A stretch of 64,000 bases of DNA from Loxodes magnus (GCA_946699065.1 CAMPDV010000147.1:310001-374000); one strand, 5' to 3'. Shown: positions 24,384 to 37,884, counted from the stretch's first letter. Program-made: numbers and translations. The notes: generated by a model from the sequence alone, not told the origin.

Positions 24384-26425
24384 TTTATATTTATCCAGAT
24401 ACTTAACTATGCAATCATATTTTACCTCTAATCAATTAAGCAATTTACATTTTTTTAAAGTTGCTGCTAAAATATTTTTAGATTCTAAAGAGCCAAATAA
24501 ATATAAATAATCTATTATTTTTCTAAATTACTAGAAAATTTAAATATCTTTAAATTAAATTAATGTGAAGAGTAAATTGATTACAATGTTCTTAATATTT
24601 AGCAATTGTATCTAAATAAAGTTAATTTTGCTCAATTAACTTATTTTCTTTGATTAAAATGTACTTATCATCAGTTTAAATTTGGTCTTAACTATCTACT
24701 CTTTATTTTTATATAAAATATGAATATTTTACATAATATATTTAGATATAAACTCTATTTCCTATATATTATGGAATATTATTACTCTCCCTTTTAGCTT
24801 ATTCTTTCATAAATTAATATACATCCTTCAAGTCAAATTAATATTTTCTAAGTCGTACCTTTAGTTGTTAAATTTTAAAATACATTCTTTCAAAGACCAA
24901 GCTGAAAATGTGTAACACAGTTGAGGTAGCTTTGCTAATAATTATTTCTTTCATTAATATCTTTTGAATAATAATTAATTTCATCAATCATTTAATTTAT
25001 AACTACAAAACTATAAAAGAAGCCATTAAAAATTGAGCAACTTTGAAAGTTAGAACTAATAGGATGATATTAAAAAGAATAAATTGCAAATAAAAAATTT
25101 AACTTTCTATTTATTTAAAGTTTCAGCTATTAGTTATATTTCATTTATTATAAACTATCTCTCCATGCAAATATCATTTTAAATCTCACTTAACTTTTCT
25201 TATTTAGCTTCTTGATGAAGACAATAATATTTTCTTGAGAAAGTCTTCCTGAAACATTAGAACTGTAATTATCTATTTCCAGATTGAAAACTTTAAATTA
25301 AATTCTTATGAAATTTTATTTCTTAGTCCACCTTTCAAATCTAAAAATTTCTGGGAGTTTAGCATTTTTAAAAGAATTTACTAAAACATCAGATTGGCAC
25401 ATATTTCGTTTTTAATAATCTCAATACAAATTTTCCATTAACTTAGCTTTCTTTAAAATAAGCCTAATCTCTAAGTATTTTTCTTAGAAAGAATAGCTTT
25501 AAATACTAAATTTTATATTAGCTCTTCATTTATCTTATATAACTTTTATAAATATTTTATAATTATAATTTAAATTAAGCTTACTCGCAACTATATAAAT
25601 ATTAATTTTACTACAATTTCAACTAAAATAAAAGAAATTTTTTGTTCAAAGATTTGAAATTTTTAATTTACTTAAACTGAAAATGTTCTTAATTTCTATT
25701 TATTAAGATAAAATTCCTTAATTTCTAAAAAACCACTAAATAAGATTATTTACATATAGCTATACTCTGATATTAATAGACTTGTAATATAATTATTTGA
25801 TATTATTATACATAATTTATTTATCAAAATGCTTTACTATTTTCAACTTTAAGTATCATTAATTTATTAATTGATCTCATTATTATTAGCTATTTAATGA
25901 TAAGTTATAATTCTCTATCTTAAATTTATATTTTATTAATTTATTAGCTTTTTTAGAAAATGCTTTGCTTTAAGCTAAAAAGATTATATTTAAAATATTA
26001 AAATACTTATAACTTAATTCTTAATAATCTTAATATGAAAGATTTTAGATTCTAATATACTCTTCTAGTTTTAATTTTATTAATATCCTTCTTAAATTTA
26101 TAACTATTCATCCTTTATGAAACTAAAGCAATAAGCTATTGAACCTATTTTTATCTCAATTTAATGTAATTTAATTTAAATACTTATATAGAGAAAGCTT
26201 AAATAAAAAATAGAAGTTTACTAAATTTATTAAGATTTATTTTATCTCCTTTAGAGAAGCAAAATTTGTAATTTAGCCATAAATAGAAATAATATTATTC
26301 CATTTAAATAAAAGGAAATATTTATAAATAATAATCAAGTTATAAATCTAAAGCTACTTTTTATTATTATTTTTATAAATATTTACTGTAGAGTATTTAT
26401 TCGAGGCTTAAGTATTATTTTAAGT
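24384..26425 (+). repeat. Segmental duplication SD2, copy 1, middle part
   Basis: 24.40-24.90 kb resembles both 55.17-55.69 kb and, more distantly, 34.80-35.45 kb (shared TTTACCTC, TTTACTAGAAAATTT). 26.27-26.63 kb resembles 56.61-56.94 kb around the tRNA. The roughly 1.3 kb between is AT-rich; I see no gene in it. Confidence 0.6.
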
Positions 26426-26497
26426 AGCGGGGTAGCGCAGTGGAAGCGCGCTGGGCCCATAACCCAGAGGTCGGTAGATCGAAATTACTCCTCGCTA
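26426..26497 (+). tRNA. Initiator tRNA-Met (CAT), copy 1
   Basis: A complete 72-base cloverleaf: acceptor AGCGGGG/CCTCGCT with A1-T72; D arm GCGC-AGTGGAA-GCGC; anticodon arm CTGGG-CCCATAA-CCCAG with the three G-C pairs typical of eukaryotic initiators; variable AGGTC; T arm GGTAG-ATCGAAA-TTACT with GATCGAAA as in initiators. The T stem closes with a G-T pair, where copy 2 has G-C. Internal promoter boxes are the D and T arms. It lies in a duplicated block with 56.7 kb. Confidence 0.95.
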
Positions 26498-29400
26498 TTT
26501 TGTTTCTCTTTAGTATTAAAAGGATAGATTCAATATTAGTATAAATCTAATTTTATCATCTTCAAGTTTAAATAGTTTGCAAACTCTTTTAGTATTTAAA
26601 ATTTCCTTTTTATCCAAATTAGTAAAAGATAATAAAATTTCTTTTAAGTTGCAAGCATCTTTTTTGCTTCCCTTAAATGTATTATTTATAAAATTTATTA
26701 TTTCTAAAAATTATTTCACACTGAATAAATATCTAAACTCTAAAAAATAACTAAATTTAAATCAATATTTGCAGTTTTTCTATTAAATAATTTTTATTTT
26801 CTCACGCTGTTAATTTATTTGAGTCAGAATAAAAAACTTTTAAATAAAATGAAATCTTAAATATTTTTTAAGGTAGATGGGATATATTCCTTTGAATCAT
26901 GAATAAAGTTATAAAAATACATTTAAGTTTCTTATATATAAATACTTTATCTTTTCAACTCGAAGATTTTGCGAATTTCTTAAAATTAATATCTTTTTTA
27001 ACATTATTAGTATGATAATTAACCTCACATAATCAATTTTAGCTTACAAATTTACAAATTATAAACTCTATGTTTATCTATTAGACTTTATTTAGCACAA
27101 AAATATACTCCCTTCAATTAATAAATTAAATTTTCTCATTATTGCAGCATCTAACCAAAAAGATAAAATTAAACAATATTTTCTTATGTTTTATCCTTAA
27201 GTGACTCAGTGCATAAAACATTTATGTTACTGAGCAGTGAATCGAACCCGCTTAAATTAAGTTTTCTCACGTATAATCTGCTTGTTCAACCACCTAAGTA
27301 ATTGAATTAACAATTTATTAGCTTTAGGTTAATTTAAACTGATTCTGGTAACTCTTTTTGTAGAAAAATAATTTCTAGTAATACAGTTGACATTTAGATA
27401 CATTAACCTTAATCAAATAAGAATTTTAATAGTTTTATTGGAAAAGCTTAATTTTAGATTTTGCTATTTATTTATATCTCTTCTTAGTTAAAATATTTAT
27501 TATTAGCTTGCATTAATTTAGAAGCAATAAAATCTTAGAAGATATTATGAAATAAGTTTACTGTTAAATAATAAAGTAATAATAAATTAAATCTCTTATA
27601 AGCTACAATTATTTTATTTCTTAAATGAGATTTAAATAAATAAGTATTTTTGAAGAAATTATAAGTGTATAGTCTAGATAATTTCTAGATTTGAAGCTTA
27701 TAAGTATTTATTTTAGTTTTATTAATAATATATTAAAACTACTTTTTAGTTTAATTAATTTTAGATATATTTAATTAAATTAAGAATATTTATTAAAAAA
27801 TAATTACATTAAAGCATTATAAAGGTAAAATATAACTATTTGCTTAAATTTTAACTTTTAATAGCTTTTTATAAAGTGTATTTCATATCTTAATTCTATA
27901 ATTTTCTGGTTTAGAATAAATTATAAGTCGGTAAATAATTTAATTTAAAGACAAATAGTCCCATATTAGGAAAAATAAAGAGCATACATTTTATTATATT
28001 CGCATTTTTATAAAAACACTAAAAGAGTAATTATTTAAGAAACAAAGAATTAATAATTAAAAACATATTTTTATGAAAGGTTAATGATTAAATTTTTTAA
28101 AATTAGATAGATAAAATTATAATGAGAATTTAAATAATTTAGAAACTTAAATTCTCAATTTCTAACTAAAATAGATATTTTATAACACTATTTTTTAATG
28201 TTAAACTTTTTTTTTATTTATAATTTTCAATATAATTTTGATTAAATTTAGTTAAAATTTCTTCAATTTTAGATAAGAATTTATTTTCTTTTATAAAAAT
28301 AATTTAGAGATAATTTTCTAAATTTTTGGATTAAGCTTGAATTTTTATTTAAATTAATCAATAACCCTTTTTAATAACATCTAACTATTAAAAAAAATGT
28401 ATTCACTTTTTATTTCTTGTATCAATCCATTCTGAGAACTCTAATAATTTATGAAAAAATATTTTTTTTGAATTTTATTATATTAGTCTTAGATATAAAA
28501 TACACAATTTTTAAACTCTAAAAAAAGCATAAAAATAGACTTAAAGCTTTAATTTGGTTCCATAATGAATGGTTTTAACTATAGAAGCATATAAATAAAT
28601 TATGAATATTAATATCTTTCAATTTTCTTTAGTAGAATGTAAACATTCTTATTCACTAATATTTTAATTTTAAAGTTCAAATCAACCAAATTTGCTTCAC
28701 TAAATCATGTTTCTTTTATATTTTCTTTGCAGAATTAATATTTTATATTTATTTAAATTAAAAGTTAGTTAAGTTTAAAAAAGGCATAAAACCTAATTTC
28801 ACACTTTATTTTCTCTGAAAGCAAAGATAAAATTTTTGGTGTAAGTATCAGTTATATGAATAAACATTCATAATAATATTGAATAGACATTTGAAGTTAC
28901 TATGATCCTATTATTTTCTCTAGCAATAAAAATGATATATGTGAATTTAAATTATAACAAAAATAAATAGAGAGTTGCAAAAATTAAATTAAGATATCTA
29001 CTTATATTATGTAATTAATAGCTTATAAATAATAAAATTCGTATAAATCATGAAATAACTACTAGCACTTGTAGATATTAAACTATTATATGACTTTCTT
29101 CAAAGAATTTATTCATATCATAATAATAAAAAATTGATTTAATTCCAAAAATATATTCAGGTAGCTCTTAAAAATATTTCTACTACAATAAATAAATTTA
29201 TGTTTTCTCAAACTTATTATTAAGGTTCAAATCCATTAAATTTCATTCAAACTTTTATATTCTTCTTTTCTATAATTTGGTTTGAATGTTAATAGGGATT
29301 TTCTTATTACTATAAATCAAAACTTGCGATATTTAAAAAATAATTTAATTTTATACTTTATATAGAAAATGTTTATCCATATTAAAAGTTTTATATAAAA

Positions 29401-30100
29401 GCTTAAGAGATTATACATCACTGGATTCATGATAGAAGGCTAAAATTAAATTCTAAATATAAGCATAAATACTTAAGTCAGCAATTTAAACAACTGTACA
29501 TAAAAACCTTTACAATTAATAATTTTAACTATAAAGTTTTAAGTAAAACTATATAAAAAAATATTAAATAGGATGGTATTAATATAATTTAGTTATTAAC
29601 TTAAATAAGCTATACAAAGTTTATTTCTTAAATAAATAAAAAATTATAAAAGTATTAGTTTATAAAATAACTAATTTATATTAAATATTAGATATAGGAT
29701 TTAGTTTATTTATGTAGAATTATTTTCATCAAAGGTAACTTATAGAACATACAGTTGCCGCTTACATTTTTACTTAAACAAGTTTACGCATATCATTTAT
29801 TTAGTTATACATAAAAATGGGAAATATTTCTCTTTATTATCTACTTAGTTAGAATAAATTCAACATCAAATAGAATATGTTTAAGTATAGCATTTATTGC
29901 AATTAACTAGAATAGAACCAATTTAAATTTTTATGAAATTAAATATCTAAATGAATCATAAAATCAACATGGTTTTAAAAAACACCTATATATTTAGTTT
30001 AAGGGAATTAAATTACCAGTAAATCTGCTATATCTAAAACTTATATTAAACTAAATGGTAAGCTATTTAAGCTCATTTGTGCAGATAAATATAAATAAAA
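26498..30100. other. AT-rich stretch with duplicated DNA
   Basis: 3.6 kb with no convincing gene. 27.84-28.70 kb is related to the window's end, 63.36-64.0 kb (shared TTTTTATAAAGTGTAT and AAATAATTTAATTTRAAGAC). A degenerate tRNA-like sequence lies near 27.23-27.30 kb (minus), not annotated as a gene. The last few hundred bases are collinear with DNA upstream of the 45.0 kb paralogue. Confidence 0.5.
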
Positions 30101-30850
30101 ATGGAAATGATTGAAGAAGAGTAGGTATTTAAAGAAATCAAGTAGGAAGGAATGAATCTAAAACTTTCAAATAAATATGAGTTCATTAATCTGCCTGGAT
30201 TTAAATATGAAACATAAAGCATCTCATAGCTTAACTAATAAAGAGTTATAAGCTTTTCGAGTGAAACTCAATCAACGCTTAATAGTGATGTTAGAGAATC
30301 TTCGAGTTCTTCTTATTTAGAAGATAAAAAAAATTAATTATTCTAAAAATACTCCAGCAGAACAACTAAAAAGATGTGCTATAAAATTTCGAACAACTTT
30401 AAAAATTTAATACGCAAGGCAGAAAGCTTAAAAAATTAGATAGAAGTCGATAAAATTTCATTTAATAAGCCCAGAAGTTAGAAATAAATTGAAAATAGGC
30501 TAATTGGAGAGGGAACTATTTCTAGCTCAGTTTTAAGAAGTAATCACTATAATTTTAACGAATTAACTCCACAAGATTTTTAGAATAGTGCAAGAATATA
30601 GTCACAATAACATTCTTCATAAATAAAAAGCCAGACATTAAGAAATGCCGAAGTCAACAAATATAAAAAGTTGTAAACTATTCTAAATAAAAAATAAATA
30701 GAGTTGCCATTTTTAAAATCCAACGAAGATAAAAGCAATTCCATTAGAAATGAAATAAAGCAAAGAATATTAATAGTCAGAACAGTGACTTATATAATAT
30801 TTTTAGTGATATTTGCTTGCATAAAGATAATCCTAGACAAATATTTTTAA
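30101..30850 (+). CDS. Unknown C-terminally anchored membrane protein, paralogue 1
   Basis: Not recognised. From ATG 30101 (MEMIEEEQVFKEIKQEG) the frame is open with TAA/TAG = Gln: an acidic start, a Ser-rich patch (RESSSSSYLED), a basic central region, and one hydrophobic segment at the end (TVTYIIFLVIFACIKIIL). This is the layout of a tail-anchored membrane protein of about 249 residues. The end is placed at TAA 30848-30850 because paralogue 2 terminates a few codons later with TGA. In this copy no TGA occurs in frame until 31631, so if only TGA stops, the protein would have about 510 residues with extra membrane segments. Conservation of the frame between paralogues 1 and 2 supports coding. 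Confidence 0.6.
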
Positions 30851-32990
30851 ACAAATAACTTTTTTTATTTTAATATAAAGTTTTTATTGTTAATTTTTAA
30901 TTTTTCGTATTTTATTTTGACTCTGCCTGTAGCCGTTTAAATAGGTTTTGAACAATAACTTTTAAAACTTTATAAATAATTACTTTATACACTTAAAATG
31001 GAGCTTTAGTTGATAAATTTTTAATTTAGTCATTTTAGAAATTAAAGTTAATTAATTTAAAATTTATATCCTTTGTAATATAAAGCAAGGATATATAAAT
31101 ACATCATGTTAAAGATTGCTAGATCTTTTTTGGGATTGCAAATAATTGGAATGGTAATTTATTTTTAGATTAAATTGCTAAAATAGTTATTAGGAATTTT
31201 TTATCTATTAATGAAAAGTTTCCTTAAGTAGAAGCTAATAATTAAGTTTAAAATGTAATAAAAGCTTAGCATAATAAATAATTATATAAGCTATGAATCT
31301 AAAACATAAAGAGTGTGTATAAAATTAGATAATTATAAGAATAATAAGCCATAACATTCATTTTTATTTTTGTTTGTTTATCCTTTGCAAAGAATAATAA
31401 AAAGTACATAAATACTTAATACAAAAAAGTTCTTAGTTATATACTTAATTATTTAAATAATAGCTTCAGCAATCCATTTCGCTTATATCTATAGATTTTT
31501 TAATTTTCAATAGATTCTTTATGCAAAAAGATAGTCATTTGATTGGTATAAATCATAATTAAAAAGAAGTGAGATTTTAAAATTATAGCAGTTTTAATTA
31601 GCATTTTGCTTAAAATATTCTTAAGTCTTATGATTATTAAAACTTGCTTAGTTTATAAATTTCATAGTTTAAAATTAAAGCTTTATAGTAAAGCATAGAT
31701 GCTATTAATGATTTCACTTAAAATTAGAAAGTAAATGTTTGATGCTTTTAAATGTAAAAGTTGAGAATACTTATACATAACTCTTAAATCATAAAATTAG
31801 CTTCATATCAATATTTTTCCTTTCTATCATTTAAATTTTGGAAATATAATAAGCTAAAAAATCATATAGATAGTAATAGACTCAACCTTTTTAAAAGGAT
31901 ATTTACTATCTCTTCTTATTTAAAATATTTATTTAAGCTTAGAAAATAAATTTAGTAGTGAGATGAAGATTAATTAATAGCAAAAAGGATAATATTAATA
32001 GGTTTGGATTAGAGTTTTTGAAATATCTGAATATAAATTTAACTCTAAAAGTTATATTTTTAAACTACATGAGTAGTTTGATATTATGCATATCTACTTT
32101 TTCTTATAAATCTTAATTTGTATAATTCCTAAACTTTAAGATTAGACAAATCTTACTAAAAGCTATAGTTGTAATTTTTTAATTTAGTTAAAGTTAAGAG
32201 ATTTATTTCTTAAGTGAAAGTTTAAAATAAAAAATAACTTAAAATAATCATTCTTTAAGTTAAAGAAGAATTGTATTTTTTAATTAATTTTTTCAAAATT
32301 TAAATCATATTTTACTTTTATTATTAATAAAAAAGATTTTCCATTCCACTAAAGCTAGCAATAGTCATTTATTAGATTATGCTCTTATTTTATTTTTAAC
32401 TTATGGTATGCATTTACCATACTAAGAAAAATTTAAGTAACATTGTTACTAGTAAATTCTTACACTCAAATATATCTGAGCTTTACTAAATAATTATACT
32501 AATATTTTACAACTCTAATAAAGTAATCAATTTTAATATACTTTATTTATATAACTAAAAGGTTATTAAAGGGACAACTTACATTTTTTATGTCTTATTC
32601 CTTGTTTAAAAATTTAATATTTGAATACTTTTTATTTCAATAATATGAAAAAAAAGCAAATAACCCTTAAATTTATTTCTGTATATTTTAATTAATGTTT
32701 AAGGGAAGTTGCTTATAAATAGCATTTGAATATAACTTCATTTTATTTTTATAAAATAGCTTAGAAGCACTTTTTACCTTTATTCAAATAAACTAGATTA
32801 TTTCATAGAAGTTTGTATTTAAGGAAAGGAATATCATTTAAATAAAGCCAAGCATATATGTAAATAGTTGTAATAAAAATGCTAAAAGAGACTATAAATT
32901 GATTTTAGTACTTTATATTTCTACAATAATTGCAACTTTATTTAATAAAGAAATTAATTAACATGTTTGAATATAATCTTATCATCATTT
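30851..32990. other. Downstream of paralogue 1; duplicated AT-rich DNA
   Basis: Homologous to 45.73-47.2 kb and 48.99-51.2 kb, continuing past the gene (shared AAATTTTTGAATTTAGTCA, TATATTTTTAAACTACAT). The three-copy similarity therefore covers a segment of about 2 kb, not only the gene. The frame of paralogue 1 stays TGA-free to 31630. Confidence 0.6.
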
Positions 32991-32998
32991 ATTCTAAA

Positions 32999-33330
32999 TA
33001 GGGAGGAGAAATCCTTCAACTGTGATTGATAGAAACTCTGGTAACAGGAAGTACCCCGTGTGAAGACCTGAACAACAATCTTGGCAGAAGCCAAGGATGT
33101 CAAGTCCGAGGTGTCAAGTAACAATATGTTGAACGATGACTGAGAATAAGGTCTCTTAGGGAAGCACTCCAACACTGGACCTATAGGAGACAAGAATTTT
33201 CAAGGAATGCTAACAGGGAAGAGTGTAATGTAATACGATTTTTTAAACTTTAAAGAACTTTAATTAAAGAGCTACGCGCTATCGTAGTGCTACGCGTTCT
33301 ATAATCTTAATTTTTTTATCAATAAATAAA
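32999..33330 (+). mobile_element. Short hairpin-tailed retroelement, family A copy 2
   Basis: Plus-strand element with a 3' hairpin at 33269-33299 (GAGCTACGCGC ... GTGCTACGCGTTC) and a TAATC plus (TTTA)-like tail. A frame reads NREEKSFNCDWQKLWQQE and later GPIGDKNFQGMLTGKSVM. The first Trp is TGA at 33027-33029, aligned to TGG in copy 1. The opposite-strand ORF over this region is a shadow, since hairpin and tail fix the orientation. Confidence 0.75.
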
Positions 33331-33918
33331 TTATCTAAGTTTAGCATAATCGAAGAAACATAAATAAATGGATTGAAAATTTTAATGAAAATTTTAAATT
33401 AATATAATTAGCTATAAAATGAAAATATCTAAATCCTGCTTACTTTAATTTAAATGAAACTAAAAGTTTTTTTAAATTATGAGAAGTTGATAATATCAAA
33501 TTTCAAGAAAGTCTTATTTAATTTTTATTTATCTTTCTTAATTTTTCAGCTAAATGAAGTATAGTGCTTTGATTATTAAAAATGAATGAACATATATTCT
33601 TTTTAGATTTTTAATACTTATATAACTTGAATTTCTTAAATAATAAAAGATGCTAAATGCTAGCAATTTTCATAAGTTTATTTTTCATTTTAACTAGCAA
33701 ATTGTTTGATTCTTTAAATATATTAAATATATCTTATAACTAAATATATTTAATCTTTTACTAAGTTTATAAATATCTGACTTCCAATTATTTTTCTTCA
33801 TTCAAATAAAAATCAAAAATATAAAAGAGGATTTTAATTCAAAAAATTAACTTTTAAATAGAAAAATAATTAAAAGACTGATTCACTTTAAGTAATTCTA
33901 TGTAGATAATCAATTTAA
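33331..33918. other. AT-rich spacer
   Basis: Nothing supported. Confidence 0.5.
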
Positions 33919-33930
33919 TTAAACATAAAG

Positions 33931-33931
33931 G

Positions 33932-33962
<31 letters not shown>

Positions 33963-34780
33963 AATAATCTATTCGCCTTTCCAAAAACCAAATTAAGAAC
34001 GCAAAAAGGAAAGCTGCGAAACAAATGTAGAGACAACAACAAGAAGAAGATAAATCAAGTTCCTCCTCTGAAGGAAAAATCATAATCGGAACAATAGAAT
34101 CGAATCCAGTAAAGGTATAAAAATAATCCGAAATATAAATATAGCTTGACCAAATGAAAACAATAATACAAAATTATTAGGAAACAATTTACAACCAAGG
34201 GGAAAAAATAAGAGAACTAATGAATACTATCGAAGATTAAAATAACGAGCTTCTAATAATTAGACGATAATTGATTTAGAATAATCTAGTCACGGAATAG
34301 TAACTATATGAATAATCTCAATCGAATTTTAAGCAAGAACAAAATATGATTATCGAAAATGTTTCTACATAAGCAAACGTTTAAGAAAAATAGAATGACT
34401 AAAAGATTAATATAGATTTAATCAAAAGAATCGATTAACTTGAAAAAAAAGTATTTCTGAAGAGATTCAAGAAAAAACAAGGCAAACAATGCTATTATTG
34501 CAAATCAAAGTGACACTTATTACAAAATTGCGATTAGTGAAGATAAATTTAGATAAAAGAACAATAAAGAACGTTAAGCATACTCAGCAGACTCTGAATA
34601 ACCTAAACAGGGATTTACAAGAGAAAACTATTCACATAAAAGACAGAAGATCCTCTGTGGTTCCACCCACATAAAAAAATGGCGTGGTATCCATCCACGC
34701 TAAAAAAATGGTAGCAAAAACCTGGTTGAAAATCCAGGGAATGCTAAACTTTAATTACTTTTAGTTTACTATTATTATTA
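33931..34780 (+). mobile_element. Gag-only retroelement, family E2 copy a, with target-site duplication
   Basis: Flanked by an exact 12-base duplication TTAAACATAAAG (33919-33930 and 34781-34792). It starts with a homopolymer of about 28 A just before the ATG and ends in two hairpins (GGCGTGG..CCACGCT near 34681-34701; CTGGTTGAAAATCCAG near 34721) and a (TTA)n tail. One ORF fills the element and there is no RT. It is the best-preserved E2 copy together with 53.98 kb. Confidence 0.9.
33959..34770 (+). CDS. Family E2 gag-like protein with CCHC knuckle
   Basis: From ATG 33959 (MEQSIRLSKNQIRNAKRK): a basic start; a Ser-rich SSSSEGKIIIG stretch; a long coiled-coil-prone Glu/Gln/Asn region; then the knuckle C-YY-C-KSK-W-H-LLQN-C at 34490-34531 with Trp = TGA (34511-34513). 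It is followed by DQ-W-RQI, L-W-IT and TGIYKRKLF, with TGA at both Trp. The same Trp positions recur as TGA in the 54 kb copy. The frame is open to the tail under TAA/TAG = Gln, TGA = Trp, so its true stop is unclear. It is probably a nucleic-acid-binding ORF1/gag-type protein acting in an RNP. Confidence 0.7.
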
Positions 34781-34792
34781 TTAAACATAAAG

Positions 34793-35781
34793 CTATTTTA
34801 TTATTTAATATACTTGCCTCTTAATCAATAACCTAAGCAATCTGAATATTTTTTTAATTTTTGTTAATCTCTTTATTACTTTCTAAGAATTTCAAAAGCT
34901 TATAAAATAAAAAATTTATTTATTAATTGACTAGAAAATTTTAAGTATATTCAAAATAAACTTACATTAAGAGTAAGTTTATTAGAATAAGTTAAAGATT
35001 TAATCAAACTTATCAAAAAATAATGAAATTAATTATACAAAATTTATTTATTTAAATTAAATTTAGTTATCATTAATTTAAATTTATTCGTAAAATATAA
35101 ACTATTTATTTTTTATATCAAATATGAGCATTTTCATTTATTATTAAAGATATAAATTATATTTATATATGAAATGTAATATTGCTACTCTCAATTTTAG
35201 CTTATTCTTTCGTAAATTCATATATGCTTTTTCTGTCAAATAAGCTAACATTTTTTAACATGTACTTTTAGTTGCTAAATATGAAAATATTTACTTATGA
35301 AAATAGAATGGATAGAGAATAGCATGCTCGAGGCAATTTGGTAAATCATAATTTTATACTTTTATGGCTTTTGAATAATAATAAATTTCATCTGTCATCC
35401 AATTTTAATACTCCAAAACTGTAAAGGAAATAATTGAAAATTGAGCAACTGTGGAAATTAGAAATAATTAAATACAGCTAAATGAAGATATTAGTGTATT
35501 AGTTTTTTAAATTTAATTTAAATAGATTTTTAATAATTATTTATTAATATTTCATTAGAGATTGCTATGTTTATCAGTGCAATGCTATATTAATAAATTA
35601 CACCGCTTTAATTTTAAAGGAAATATAATCTTAGTAATTTTTTTTAATTCTGCTATTTAAAAAATTTTGTATCTTGGATATATTTTTGCATGCATAACAA
35701 GATAATCCCAGCAATCCAAAAGAAACACTGATATATTTACCTTAGTATATTTATATTAAAATAAAATCTGATATTAAAAAA
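34793..35781. other. AT-rich duplicated DNA
   Basis: 34.80-35.45 kb is a diverged third copy of sequence at 24.4-24.9 and 55.15-55.69 kb. 35.46-35.78 kb resembles 10.2-10.66 kb, and the match is broken by the E1 insertion at 35.78 kb. No gene seen. Confidence 0.5.
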
Positions 35782-36720
35782 AATGGAAGGCTTCAAAAAG
35801 GGTTTCTATATCCCCTCCTCCAAGAAGGAGAGGAAACCAGAATCAAATTTCGGACAGCCTTCTTATGCTAAGCTTTACTTTTTCTTAATAATCTTAGCAA
35901 CCTGGAATATAATAGAACTATGAAGAAACTAAACAGACTCAGAAAAGCACTCACACGCTTACTCCAATGTAGGAGGAAAAGTCTTCTTTGCATTAGGAGG
36001 TCTCAGAGTTCAACTCTTCCGGGCAGATGAGCATAGAACAGCTCATTAAAGTTGAATTAAACCTCCAGGAAGAGGTCAAAAAGCTAAGGAAGGACAATGA
36101 GAAGCTAATGTAACAAATTAACCTAGCAGAAGAAATAGAATCAAGACTCATGTCCTAGAAAAGAGAGCTAAGCGTCTTTTGAAACATATCACAAAGTTAG
36201 AATAGCTAATCCTAAAATTAGTTTCAGAAAAAGATTGAATTGGATAACAGACTGTAAAAATAGAAGAGAAATTTTAAACTTTTAAGAAAGAGTAAAGCGA
36301 AACTGGAGCTATACAAATGGAAATTGAAGTCTAAAAAGAGCAAACTCAACAAGAAAAATAATTAAAAATCAAAAAGAAATTATTCTGTTGTGGAAGCGTA
36401 TGAAATCTTTATCGGAAGTGTTGGAAATTTTAATAAAAGTAAAGAGACTATTGGATAAAAGAGCAACAAAAGAAGAAAAAAGAAGAAACCAAAATGAAAA
36501 GAATGTATTGTACCTGGATGGTTCAATATAAAGTTCAAAATGGAACCCAATCAAGTAAAAGGAAGGAAAATCTGGAGAAACTCGAATTCTCAATCTCACT
36601 AAAATTGAACGACCCTAACTTTTATATTTAAAAGCAGGAATCATGAACTGTTGTCCTCCTGACGGGTTTGAAAATCCCTAAAACGGAAAAAATCAAATTA
36701 ATAATATTATTATTATAAAT
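35782..36720 (+). mobile_element. Gag-only retroelement, family E1 copy b
   Basis: Intact family start MEGFKKGFYIPSSKKERKPE at ATG 35783. The coiled coil is near 36030-36100. The in-frame TGA at 36180-36182 lies in VF-W-NISQSQN, but in a frame different from the ATG, so at least one frameshift exists. The knuckle near 36378-36422 is damaged (first Cys and the His replaced), again with TGA before the His position. The C-terminal LNDPNF motif and hairpin GGGTTTGAAAATCCC precede the (TTA)n tail. No target-site duplication found. Confidence 0.75.
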
Positions 36721-37506
36721 GAAAAATTACTTTTATATAAAAAATTAAATATTTACTTATTTAGAATAATTTTAAAATTAATTAATTAAAATTATAAATC
36801 TTTCAATCTATTTCAAATCATTTTATATTTTTATTTCATCTATTTTGCTTATTAGAAATTTAAATTATATAAAACCATCTATTTAATATATTTTATTATA
36901 ACTCATAAATTAAGATTTTTGTTTATTATATCATTAATATTGCTAATTATAAGCAGTTGCTTTTCTTTTGAGTTCTACTTATGTAAGAAGGTGAGATGTT
37001 TTATTTTAAATTTTCTTCTTTCAATAATATTTTCTAATAAATAACTTTAAATCAATATGTTTATTTATTTACATTAATGTGACAAAGAAAATTTATTTGC
37101 TAAGAGTCTATGAATAACTTACACTATTTATTAAGAATATAGTTTGATGATAAAATACTTTAAATAACAAAAAATTAAAATAAAGTATAATACTTAGCAA
37201 AATAAATAAGGTTATATATATCCTATTTAAATCAATCAATATTTAATAGCACTTTTATATTAGTTTCACTTAGTTCTTTTTTTATCTACTTTAAAGTGCT
37301 TTTCTAAATTTAAAACTTCAACTTAAATAATCTACATTTTATAATAGTTAAATTTTGCTTAGCAAAAAATTAAGAAGAAAATTTTAAAGCATGTTTAGTT
37401 ATATTTGAGTATTTAAACTTATTGCAAAATTATTATTTTATATATAAAACTGAAAGAAATAAAAAGTATTTAAATAGAAATATATAGAATTTAACTATTC
37501 TAATAA

Positions 37507-37815
37507 ATAATTAAAAAGATGGTGGGAGCTGAGAATGACCTTCGTGACTAAACTTTCTAGTTTTATGGCTAGAACAAGTTCCTTTCCTGTCGCTGAGAAA
37601 GTCCCTGGTCAGAGTCATTTTCTGAAGGGAACGCTGTCTTTGAGATTATCCACTCTTGGTAGGGGCTTGAAGCCTGGCTGCTCATAACGATGGAGCTCCC
37701 TAGCAGCTGTGCCTGGAGCACAACAGGATATCCCCCTTATTCCATAAAAAGAGAGCGTCAGGTCGTGCAATCGGAAAGGAGTTTCCGGTCCAAAAACTTT
37801 TGTAGTTGAAATTAA
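37507..37815 (+). mobile_element. GC-richer short element, family G copy 1, with 16-bp target-site duplication
   Basis: Flanked by TTAACTATTCTAATAA at 37491-37506 and 37816-37831. The paralogous empty site near 19.93 kb carries a related sequence once. The body is far more GC-rich than its surroundings. It contains the segment GTAGGGGCTTGAAGCCTGG and GGAGCTCCCTAGCAGC, shared with 51.5 kb. One frame from ATG 37519 (MVGAENDLRDQTFQ) is open for about 95 codons with one TGA read as Trp, but coding is unproven. There is no microsatellite tail, so it may be SINE-like. Orientation is tentative. Confidence 0.75.
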
Positions 37816-37884
37816 TTAACTATTCTAATAATTTAAATTAATAAGTATATAATATCATTATTTATATTAATTATCTTATTTTTA

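Noticed and set aside
27226-27300. Possible tRNA on the minus strand (GGTTCGATT-like T loop, AGTAAC/GTTACT ends)
   Set aside because: The T stem does not pair in the normal register and no sensible anticodon arm could be drawn; at most a decayed tRNA.
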